Shown here: positions 25,101 through 34,207 of the stretch, in pieces
Layout of the letters: each line of letters begins with the position of its first letter
How positions within the stretch are numbered: position 1 is the stretch's first letter
NCBI GenBank assembly: GCA_000733355.1
Contig: JNVV01000007.1
Location: 804,624 to 868,623 of the forward strand
Length of the DNA stretch: 64,000 nt
DNA from: Falciphora oryzae
Lineage: Eukaryota > Ascomycota > Sordariomycetes > Magnaporthales > Magnaporthaceae
Direction of reading: 5' to 3'
Position numbers and translations under genes: made by a program
Notes under the pieces: generated by a model
What the model was told of the DNA's origin: nothing
Seen by the model: the letters and a program-made list of their open reading frames with translations, nothing else
Database searches by the model: none

Positions 25101-28100
25101 GCCCGGGCTTTGCGAGAGACAGGATGGGGGGACCGGCGTCGCGTCCCACCAATGAGCTTTGCTGTGCCGTCCAATCGGCCGCGATGTGTGTTTGCACGCA
25201 TTGCGGTCTGCTGGCTTTTTTTTTCTTCTTCTTCGTCTTCTCCTTCTTCTTCTTCTGGCAGCCGCAGGGCGCAGCACGCATGACACGCGGACATACATAC
25301 TAGTGCACATTTGGAGACGTGTTAAACCCTCCGATGTGCAAACAGCAGAACTTGGACAGGAGACTGAGGAGAAAGAGGGCTTTCGGTCGGAGAAACCAGC
25401 AGCAGCAACGTCATCTACATTCCGATTCGCCGGCCCCTTGCGGGTTTACCCCCCCTGAGGTTCCCCGGCAGTGTGGTTGTGGTGTGCGTGGTGCTGTGTG
25501 TGTGGTGGGCACAGTTGGGCAAGTGCCTCGAGACTGGACCCGGACGAACCATTCCTTGGCCGACCACTGCACGTTTGAAACAAGCCTCCCGGATCTTGAT
25601 GCCAATCGCCTGCGTGTCCCGTCCTGTTTCGTCCTGGGTCGGACGAATGAGCGCTGCCAAGCGGAAAATACCGTTGTTCAATATTGTTTTTTGTTTGCAG
25701 CCCGACCGAGTACCTACTCTTGGCACGGGCGCGCGTCCCAGACACTGGTGACGCTATCTGGTCGCCTTACTACCCGGGCCGGCGGTTGACTTGGCCTTGC
25801 CCTGGAGGTACCTTGCATTCCCTTCCCTCGACCTGAGCTGGGCTCGGGGCCGAGTAGTCCAGCCTCCAAATGTCCGTGGCATGCGCCTTCACCGCCGACA
25901 GAGCCGTGCAATGTTATCACCTCATTTGACCCTCCCCAGGCTGACGTATACGCCGGTGTCTCCCCAAAAACACCGCCCCGGGCGTCCGTCAAAAGGTTGG
26001 GCGCGAAACGGTCGTTGGGAAGGGCGAGCCTGTCCAAGTGCCTTTCCTGTTCAACAGCTAGTCTAGCATCTAGCTTGGTAGTCAGTCCTTGGACAGCCTG
26101 GGGGAACCGGTCCATCACTCGTGCGACGTCAGCTGTGCGTGGCTCAGGCCCCGACGCGGTCCTGCCGGCGCCGCCAGTTCGTGGGCAAAAGCCGCAAACA
26201 AACAACAGCACACGCACACGCACGCGCACACTTGGGCCCCAGGTTCACGTCTGGCGGGAAACGCCGGTGCGTCTGCGTTGACCTAGGGCTAGACAGTCTG
26301 GGGAAAATGGGGAAACGCCCTTCATCTCATCGAGCTGTTTCCCCCTTTTTTTGGGATGGGTTTTATTTCGCCTTCATCTCAAAGAGGAAGGCTATCGTCC
26401 GGGCGGCGCGCCCTCGCCAGCCGCACTTTGTCCAAGAATGGAAATTGTGGGAGAGAGCAGACGAAATTCGATCGTCTTTGCATCCGCACGGTAACTTTGG
26501 TTTGCAGCTACGGCTTCTGGTCGTCTCGGCTGTTTTTGCTAGTAGGCAAAACCCCTGGGCATCGCATCATCGATAATCAATAATCACCCTTCCACGAACC
26601 TAACCCGGACCAAGGGGTGGCCATTGAACATGTGCAAACTCATCAAGGCATTACACGTATATAACTCCTTGCATATACACACAAACATCATAACGTGAAC
26701 ACCCAACCGAGAGAGGCAAGGTAACCCCTCTCGCGGTTCCTCGTTACGCGATACCTTGAAGTTCGAGGGCCTTGCCGCTGTCGTGCTACACTCATGCCCT
26801 GTATATCTGCCTGCCTGCCTAGCCCAGTCGCGGGCAGGGTAGGGGTACGTGGTGAACGTACGACCGGCTCTGCCTCGCATTTGCTGCCGTCTGCCGGCAT
26901 TGGGTGAAGAAGAAAGAAAAAAACAAAAAACAAACAAACAACAACACTGCACAGCCTCGGCCAACAATGGAAGCAACAGGACGAAGCGGTGAGGGCCGCA
27001 GCTGGGCTTGCGGCAGGGCTTGGCGCTGTCACTCAGGTCGCTCAGACGTCGGCCGATCGGGGGCATCATCCATCCATCTAGCAGGGCGGGCTGCTGGCTA
27101 GCGGCTAGGCTAGGCTCCTCCCTGCCTGGTTGGGGGTTTTTGCGCTTTTTTGGCCGCTTTGGCCTAGTCCATGCGAGGACACCAACAATGACGTCTCATG
27201 GTTTTCTTTTTTCTTCTCGTGCTTCTCTGCCAGCTCTGCAGGCTCGTGCTCGTGCCTCACCTACGTAGCTGCAGGAAACATCGGACGGAGCCGAAAAGAC
27301 GAGACGAGCACCGCAGCGTTTGTAAATCCCGACCGAGCCCGGTGCGCCGGCGCACCACCAGGGCCGAGGGGCGGTGGTCAGTGAGATGGAGGGACAGCAG
27401 GCACATGGTTTTTTTTTTCGGTCCCCGCCGTGTACGGCGCAACACAACTCCTTGGATCCCTTCGTGGCAGTCCAGCGGGTGGATAGAATACGGTCTCGAC
27501 GAGTGCGCCTGACCCGGATGCGTGGTTTTGTCTGGTTTCAGACACATTGATGTTCTTTTTAGTCTATTGGTTTTTGGGACGCCATTCCACTTCGTCCCAC
27601 AAGGGCCCCGTCGCCGTGACGCAGAGCCCGGCATGGTCCGAATCCCGGCTGCCCGTGGGATCCTGGACAAATGAGGGCACGCCGGCCGGGGTGGGGACCC
27701 AGAGCGGCGACCGATGACAGCAGTTACGTCGATCGATGGCACGAAAGCCGGGGAGTCAGCTTGGGGCCACGGGACCTGCCAGTGCTCCTAGGGTCACCTC
27801 GGACCGAGTAAGTGGACGACCAGCTGGTGGCGATGCGTTGAGAGAGAGAAAGAGAAGAGTTGGGCCCAGCACAGACTCGAGCATTTGCAAGGGCGGTTGC
27901 CTGTCGTGCTTCCCGAGAGGGACTTTTGGCTTGTGGCTTCGTCTCATCCGGCAGACAGCCTTGCGGTTCCGGCCACGGCAAAAGCCTAGACGCTCGAGGA
28001 CCACACCCTCTGTCCGTTGCCACAGTGGCCCTGCCGTCTCCCCACGGTGGCCTAAGAAAAAATGAGAGGCCGATCGACTTGATCCCTACCAAAGCAACTC

Positions 28101-29044
28101 TCATTTAAATTTAGGTGAGCGTGCTCCCCAAGGATGCCCATGAGTGTTGGCGGTATACTATGTATACTATGCACTGTATGGGGGTATGCATCCGGCATTT
28201 TCCCGGCCCGATCGCTGCCCGCAAGCCGCTCGCTTTCGGCTCGGCGCAGCCTAGTTTTGAGCGAGCGGCACGGGACTGAAGGGAGATGCCAGCTTGGCTA
28301 GATTTGTGCCGACTAAAGGGTGCCATTATGAACATCCGCGAGCTGCTAGACCGATTCAACGATGTGCGTGGAGACTGGGGCGGTTTGTGGTGGGGTCTGG
28401 TCATGCCGCGAATGAATACGAGAAAAAAACAAGCAACGGGGCCGACAAGCAAAGAAAAAAAAAAGAAAGAAACAAGGCGAAGGGCTGATAGCCGCCGGCA
28501 TATACTGCATGACCGTTTGTGCTATTCATAGCACTCGCCTGGCAGAGGGCTGTTTATGCAAGGGGCCTTGTCCAGAGCAGCCGAGATTCAACGGCGGGCC
28601 GGCCCCGGGACCGTGTGCCGAGGAGACCGGCCGCCGGCTCCTGGACATGGCAGAGTCTCGGGACGGTACTACCGGCTGCCTGGCGAGAAACGGATCTACC
28701 TACAGAGGTAGCCTACCGTCGCCGAACATACCCAATGCAGAAAAATAGCCGAAAGCCTTCATGTTCCCTTTTGGCATGGCTATGGAATCCTTTCGGGGCT
28801 TTGCTGACCCGATTGACTGAAAGGGGATGGTCGTTGGCGAATCAGCGGGCACACCTCGCCTAGCCGACTTAGCTTCGCCGCACCCAAGACGGATGAAGTG
28901 CGGCGACAGGCACTGGCCTAACTAGAACAACTCGAACTGTCGGCTCGTACGGGAGCTGTTTGAAGCTGCTCGTCGGCTTGTCTGCCGTGTCGGATCTCTG
29001 AATTCCTGTCTCTCCGGCGAGATGTCAGCCCACAACTTTTAAAC

Positions 29045-30781
29045 ATGGTTGGCGTTCCTCGGAGCAACGGCTGTGGCCTTTGCGTGAAGCGTCGCGTCAA
29101 GTGCGACGAGGCCCGGCCCGCCTGCACAAACTGCTCCAAATATGGTCAAGCGTGCCCCGGATATGAAAAGCCTCTCAAGTTTGTCGCCGGCAAACATGCC
29201 GTTCGTCCACGGCGGGGCCGCCAGCAACGGCGGCAGGTGCCGCAGGCGCCGTTGGGAAACCAACGTCAAGACGGAGCTGCCAGCCTCGCACTCGTGCGTG
29301 ACGCCGAGGCAGGGCCCTCCAATGACGACGACGGCGGTGACGGCCTAGTTAGTCCGCTCACGAGCGTGCCTGCCCGCCGCCGCCTCGAGCTCCAAGCCGT
29401 CGCCGTCTTCCCGAGCCTTGGCGTAAACCGGGCCCAGTTCGTATCGACCCTGATCGACAGCATCTCGCGAGACCAGTCCGCCGCAGAAGTCTCCTTCTTC
29501 CGGCCCTGGTTCCGGACGGTCCCGGAGCACCTGGGCACCAGGGTGACCCTCGACAGCGCCATGTGCGCCCTGACCCTGCACCTCCTGGGCAAGAGCAGGG
29601 CCGACGGCCGCCTGATATCCCAGTCCCGCGTCCTGTACGGGCAGTCCATCCAGGCGCTCCAGCAGGCCCTCAACCACCCCTCGGAGTGGAGGACGGCCGA
29701 GACGCTGTGCACCGCCACGCTTCTCTGCTTTTACGAGGTTTGTGCGAGCCTGCCTCTGCGCCCTTGTCTGTTTCCACTGCTGGTCCTGACGTCGTCTGTG
29801 CCGGCAGCTTTTTGCTGGCACCACCAGCCACGCGGCGTGGATGGCTCACGCCAAGGGGGTCAGCCGGGTCATCCAGCTCCGCGGCCCAGACGCCTACATG
29901 ACGAACCGCTTCGACAAGATGCTGCTGCTGGCATTCCGTGCAATCATCATAATGAACGCCATGTTCTCCCTCCAGGACTGCTTCCTCGCGCAGAGGCCGT
30001 GGCAGAGAGTGCTGCGTATGTGATATCTCGTTCTGGGAGGTAATCACATGGCTCTGGTCTTTGACTACTAATGGGCCAGCTTTGGATATGCTCTCTTTTT
30101 GAAAGACTGCTAGAAAGCCAGAAGACTGAACTTACATGTCTGATAGACCACCTGAGCACCGATCTCGAGGTACAGACCACGCCTCCGGAGTTCGTCCCGG
30201 CGATAGACGCCTACTTCCGGAACCTCGCCCGGATCCCCTCCTTCGTGCGCCGCCTCCTCACCATGCGCATAGCCAAGGACCACGGAATCCCGCACAGCCC
30301 GGCCCAGGTCGCCGCCCTCCGCCAGGACGCCGAGGCACAGCTCCTCGAGGAGCGGGCCTGGTACGCCTCCGTCAAGGACACGCTGCTCCCGCCGACCACG
30401 GAGGTGCCGTCGCGGGACCCGGCGTCTCCCTTCGCCACCGTGCTGCGCCACGAGAGCCAGTGGGCCGGGAGCCTCCAGATGAACCACTGGGCGACCCGCC
30501 TGATCCTGCAGGGGACCATCAACGAGTGCGGCGGCCACGACGCCGAGGGCTTCAGGCCGCTCAACCGCGTCTTCGCCGACAACATCTTCCGCTCCGTCGA
30601 GCTCGTCGGGCGGGGCCTCATGGGCCCGCTGAGGTGCGCCTACCCCCTCCGGATCGCGTACGAGTTTTCCACCTTGGAGATACGCCAGTGGATTGGGCGC
30701 ATCGTCTCCGGGTTCGAGACGAGGTACGCGGCGACCAGCGTCAAGGACTATCCAGAAGCAATACAGGAAAGATTTGCCTAA
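29045..30781 (+). CDS. Zn(II)2Cys6 fungal-type transcription factor
   Basis: Model with three exons: 29045-29737, 29808-30015 and 30147-30781, 511 aa. The first intron (70 bp) is clear: ...LLCFYE joins LFAGTTSHAAWMAHAKG. For the second intron (131 bp, 30016-30146) I used the acceptor TGATAG because it is the one that keeps frame. A nearer acceptor (30078-30079, with a good branch site) would run into a stop. The DNA-binding cluster is at residues 10-37: C-x2-C-x6-C-x6-C-x2-C-x6-C with basic VKRRVK between the second and third Cys. A Pro/Arg/Asp-rich linker follows, then a helical regulatory domain (from about 120) of the fungal transcription-factor type that carries HAKGVSRVIQLRGP. Such factors usually bind CGG-containing sites. 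The convergent CE5 gene is a plausible target, but that is inference only. Confidence 0.87.
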
Positions 30782-31031
30782 GAGCGCCAGAGGAGCTGCT
30801 CGGGGTGTGCTATCCCGGCAGGGAGGAGGGCTTAAACAGATCTTCGTCAGACAGCAGATCATCGTGAGTATAGGCTACATATATTGTGATTGCCTCCCTC
30901 TGATTCTCCACCACGCTCATGGAAGCGCATTAAAAGGTAGGTAGCTGCGGAGTTATATACAAGAATTATGCGGTCATGCTGTCGGCTGACGACCCGCGTT
31001 GCCAGATACGCTTGATCATACAATCGAATCT

Positions 31032-31900
31032 TTACCTGCCGAGCCTGTCCAGGACGAACTGAAGTGCCTGCCGGCCATATATCTTGCCGTACATTTGATG
31101 GTAGGCCGTGCTGTTGCCCTTGGCACAGAATGGGTCGGGATCGTCGCAGTAGGACTGGATCCGGTCTGCGAAAGTAGGGCAGGAGAAGTTGCCAGCCCGG
31201 GCGGCGAACTGATTTTTGGGAGAGGATGGTAATATCAGTTTGTTACTCTCTACTGTCAGGTTGTGTCTCGCTTCAAACTTGAGCGGCTCCATGCCTCATA
31301 TACAGAAAGGAAAGGGGATAGGATAGGATGAGAACCTACCCCAGGCTCGGTGGCATTGCCCCTGTTGAACACAATCCCGTTGTTGTGCCGCGGGCTGCCC
31401 ATCATGACAACGGCAGCCACCATGGCGGCCACGCCCGGCTGGACGAGGTTCCTGACGTCGGCCGCGAGGCTGCTCCCGTCCGGCCCGCCGCAGAGCACGT
31501 CGTCCATAACCTGCCCGCCCTGCGAGTAGCCGTGTAGCACCACTTTGGTCCCCGGGCATTGTGAGTTAAAGGTGGTAAGGCGTCCCAGCACGGCCGCGAT
31601 GCCAGCCGTCACGCTCTGCGCGTACAGCGTGTCGCCCGCCGCCGGGTAGTCGACCGCCTCGGCCGTCGCGCCCGGGATGGCGCCCAGGATCAGCTCGACC
31701 AAATCGTTGGCTGTCCCGAACCCGGCGGGCGCGGTGGTTTCGCGCGCCGCGATGACGTGCGCCGGTGGGCACGCCATCTTGACGGCGCCCAGGGTGAATA
31801 TGCCGGGCCGCGGTGGCTGCTGGGCGGATGTGAGGCTGGCCCAGAGTGTTGCGAGGCTGCTGAGCAGGGCTGCTCTGGCGATGGATGGTGATGGCTTCAT
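31032..31900 (-). CDS. Secreted CE5 carbohydrate esterase (acetylxylan esterase/cutinase family)
   Basis: Two exons, 31900-31340 and 31208-31032 (intron 131 bp, donor GTAGGT), give 245 aa. ATG 31900 has a good context (CGAAAATGA) and starts a signal peptide of about 26 residues (hydrophobic LLSSLATLWASLTSA). The mature protein has the CE5 serine-hydrolase triad: Ser126 in HGYSQGG, Asp212 in DDPDPFC and His224 in AYHQMYG. Family cysteines are present at about 44, 115, 137, 197, 208 and 215. GYSQGG and the N-terminal pattern ARETTAPAGFGTANDLV look closer to acetylxylan esterases than to classical cutinases, but the substrate cannot be settled from sequence alone. It should act outside the cell on plant xylan or cutin-like esters. 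It is convergent with the Zn2Cys6 gene (250 bp) and divergent from a small secreted protein gene. Confidence 0.93.
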
Positions 31901-32736
31901 TTTCGATCCCTTTTGTTTGGAGATTTGACACAACAGTTACTTTCTAAATTGCGTCCACTGGGCTCACTCTGATATAGAGGCAGTCTAGGGGGGCAGCTTG
32001 GAATAACAACAAAGACACCCGCCTGCTTTTGTATATTCCCCAACGAGCGCCCTCTAGCTAAAGCATTGAAGTATCCGGCACCGCCGACCACACCCCAATC
32101 CACCCTGCTCCATCGCCATGATCCGCGGCTTTTTCCTGCGGTTTGATTGCCGGCGGTTGAATTGACAGCTGTCATCGGAATTGCACGTTGAGGCTGTCGC
32201 GAGTTATCCAACGTTTCACCCCTGATCCACGGTTCCGGCCTGCCTTGCCATTGACGCCCATCATGCATTTGAATTCCATCCGTACCCGCCTGCCGGGCAG
32301 CCGGGGAAAAAAAACCCAAAACTCCATTTTTGCACAAAGGGGAATATCGATGTTTGTGAAGAGTAACAATCGCGACGTCGGCCAAAGGGGAACTTGCGTC
32401 CCGCCCGGTTTGGTGTTGGCAGCTCCGATCCCTGTTTAGGATCCCCTCAAGGGGAAGCACCTTCTTACCCCCTTGGTCACTTACACGTGGCCGGCAGGCT
32501 CGGCCTGTCTCTAAGCTTAAATTTTAAACTATTGTTTAGATCGTGACATTGGACCCCAGATCTAGAGCATGGCAGAGTCGTGGCAATGCGCCTCTACGCA
32601 GATCATAAACGTCTTTGTAAGCCACGTATCTTGATATCATAGCTTCGTATAACTGATCTTGTCCTCGAGTCATCCATTCGTGCTTGGCCATCCGCCTCTC
32701 GGCTCATCCCGTCTGTCCGCCATTCTGTCAACAAGC
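31901..32736. promoter_or_regulatory. Divergent promoter region, CE5 esterase / small secreted protein
   Basis: 836 bp lie between the two start codons, so the promoters of both secreted-protein genes share this space. An AT-rich patch with TTAAATTTTAAA lies at about 32517-32528. No coding frame with support is seen. Confidence 0.5.
31971..31980 (-). promoter_or_regulatory. Possible TATA-like element of the CE5 esterase gene
   Basis: On the minus strand the sequence CCTCTATATC lies about 70 bp upstream of the esterase start codon, a plausible TATA position. No mRNA start is known, so this is only a candidate. Confidence 0.3.
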
Positions 32737-33072
32737 ATGGCGTTTCCACAAAGTCGGCTCTGCCTTCTTTCTAGCCTCGTCGTCCTCTTCGTGCTGTTCG
32801 CAGGCGCAACAGCGAGGCCTTCGGCGGGCGGCGGCCGCGGCGGCCATGCCATCGCCAGAACCAGCAAGGCCGACGGCAACGGCGCTCAGACGATGAACCG
32901 ACGACAGCTGGTCATCGACCCGCCCACCGTGGCCTGCGGGCCGTGTACGCAAGAAGGCCTCAAATGGTGTGTCCGGTGCTCCATGGCCCACGAAGTGCGC
33001 TGCACCGACGAGTTCTCGGTCCCGTGCGAGTCGACTATCGACAATGGCGAGCCTCAGCTGGAGGATGGTTGA
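32737..33072 (+). CDS. Small cysteine-rich secreted protein (effector-like)
   Basis: Single exon, 111 aa from ATG 32737; a longer frame upstream lacks an ATG. Residues 1-26 form a clear signal peptide (LCLLSSLVVLFVLFAGATA). A Gly/Arg/Ala-rich stretch follows, with a dibasic RR at 55-56 that could be cut by a Kex2-type protease. The rest has six cysteines: C67-x2-C70-x7-C78-x2-C81-x7-C89-x7-C97, room for three disulfides. Small size, secretion signal, possible propeptide and even cysteine number are typical of fungal effectors or antimicrobial-type peptides. I do not recognise a named family, and the paired C-x2-C motifs are unusual. It sits beside a secreted CE5 esterase and a Zn2Cys6 regulator. 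Confidence 0.68.
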   Translation: MAFPQSRLCLLSSLVVLFVLFAGATARPSAGGGRGGHAIARTSKADGNGAQTMNRRQLVIDPPTVACGPCTQEGLKWCVRCSMAHEVRCTDEFSVPCESTIDNGEPQLEDG

Positions 33073-33551
33073 TGGATGGCGCAAGCCTGGAGAGATCAAA
33101 AGCGGTTGACGTGGTTTTGGAGTGTGTTGCACGAAAAGGGGTAAGGTGGTCCCCGTTTCGCTACGGAACGCCTCTTCCTTGGCCCCTGAAAGGCAAAGTA
33201 TCCGTATAGGCCAAGGAGAGATGTCGGGGCAGGAGAAGCAGCTCTCGAATAGCTATTACTCATTAAACCAACTCTTCGCTCCAAGCAGTGTCAGCCATGT
33301 ATATTGTAACAAGAAACGGGGTTCTGACGCTATCTTCAGCAAAAGGAGGGTCACCACGCCTCATCCACCCTCAGCCCCAGCCCCAGAGGTGCCCAACCCA
33401 TATTAACAAGCCTCGTCTGAGGGTCTTCACCGAGCGACCGATACCGGCCGAGTTTACGCAATTCGACCGTCGAGTGCTCCCAACCTTACCCAAGCCCGCG
33501 AAACCTTATCCTTCGTCCTCCCGAGGTCGACGGTTCGAGTCTCGGATCAAA

Positions 33552-33912
33552 CACATGCGCTTGGAATGGATGAAGGGATTTTCGGGGGGCGGGTGCCCGT
33601 TGGGTGGGTTGGGAGGTGGGCGCCTACCCTCCAGGGAGGCTAGATAGGTACCTAGGTAGATAGAAACAGCAACGCGTGCGCTAGGAGGGTTGAAGGGAAT
33701 TCAGGGGGGATGGGTACCCGTTGGGCGGGTTGGGTAGGTGGGTGCCTGTCCTCCAGGGCAGCTAGATAGGCAGTTGGAAACAGCAACACATGCGCTAGGA
33801 ATGGGTGAAGGGAACTCAGGGGGCAGGGGCGGAGGGAACTTAGGGGGGTGGGTACCCGTTGGGCGGGTTGGGTGGTGGGTGCCTGCCCTCCAGGGGCTAG
33901 ATAGGTTAGCTA
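33552..33912 (+). repeat. Three diverged direct repeats of about 115-125 bp
   Basis: Copies begin near 33552, 33673 and 33787. Each opens with CACATGCGCT or CGCGTGCGCT, continues through GAAGGGAA-like sequence, has the shared core TACCCGTTGGGCGGGTTGGG (first copy slightly altered) and ends with CTCCAGGG, a GCTAGATAGG tail and AAACAGCAA (last copy truncated). The third copy carries an internal duplication of its GGAGGGAACTTAGGGGG part. Divergence between copies suggests an old minisatellite. Confidence 0.88.
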
Positions 33913-33957
33913 GCATGCCGTAGTGTGCTGTAGCTGTCTTGTAGTTGCCCCCAGTTT

Positions 33958-34017
33958 AGTAGGTGTAGTCCAGTAGGTGTAGTCCAGTAGGTGTAGTTCA
34001 GTAGGTGTAGTCCAGTA
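33958..34017 (+). repeat. 14-bp tandem repeat, four full units
   Basis: Unit AGTAGGTGTAGTCC starts at 33958, 33972, 33986 and 34000. The third unit differs by one base (TTC for TCC). A partial unit ends at 34017. It lies about 45 bp after the larger repeat array, so two independent tandem arrays sit side by side. Confidence 0.95.
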
Positions 34018-34207
34018 ACCCGAAGTAAAACCCCCAAGTGAGGGTTTTCGTAACTGTCCACCCCCATCCGGGGCTGGGCAGTGAGCTTTTTGTACCATTT
34101 TGGTATGCTATTATTTTTTCCGTGTAAAGATTTGCGCATTTTTTATTCCAGCTTTCGGATAGTTTGATGCTTCTAGCTTGCTTTTAATGACAAGCCAGCT
34201 ATATTAA

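Larger units (their letters stand above)
20439..29044. other. 8.6-kb gene-free region between divergent genes
   Basis: Separates the starts of the bni4-like gene (-) and the Zn2Cys6 gene (+). I read the open frames on both strands. None shows a family motif, balanced protein composition or consistent splice pairs, and many are driven by homopolymers (for example phenylalanine runs from poly-T). Contents: an N gap (20789-20907), poly-T/poly-A runs (21393-21420, 22171-22187, about 22950-22982, about 23514-23541) and a CTT-rich tract (about 25217-25256). No tRNA, rRNA or transposon is recognisable. It may hold long leaders or noncoding transcripts, but the sequence does not prove this. Confidence 0.55.
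33073..34207. other. Intergenic region with minisatellites
   Basis: 1.1 kb between the small secreted protein (+) and the SET/MYND gene (-). Much of it is tandem repeat (33552-33912 and 33958-34017). Open frames here simply read the repeat (Pro/Thr/His-rich on the minus strand) and are not taken as genes. An AT-rich patch follows at 34100-34207, next to the SET/MYND gene stop codon. Confidence 0.6.

Noticed and set aside
30016..30079. Shorter intron 2 in the Zn2Cys6 gene, acceptor GGGCCAG with a good CTAAT branch site
   Set aside because: Leads to a stop codon within seven codons; the acceptor at 30145-30146 keeps the frame. The short form could exist as an alternative transcript.
33521..33546. 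tRNA B-box/T-arm-like sequence (GGTTCGAGTC)
   Set aside because: The bases flanking the loop do not form a tRNA T-stem, no A box or acceptor stem is found at proper distance, and the segment forms an unrelated CCGAG/CTCGG hairpin.
33701..33916. Pro/Thr/His-rich minus-strand frame over the repeat array
   Set aside because: It is a translation of the tandem DNA repeat with no start context and no homologue-like features.
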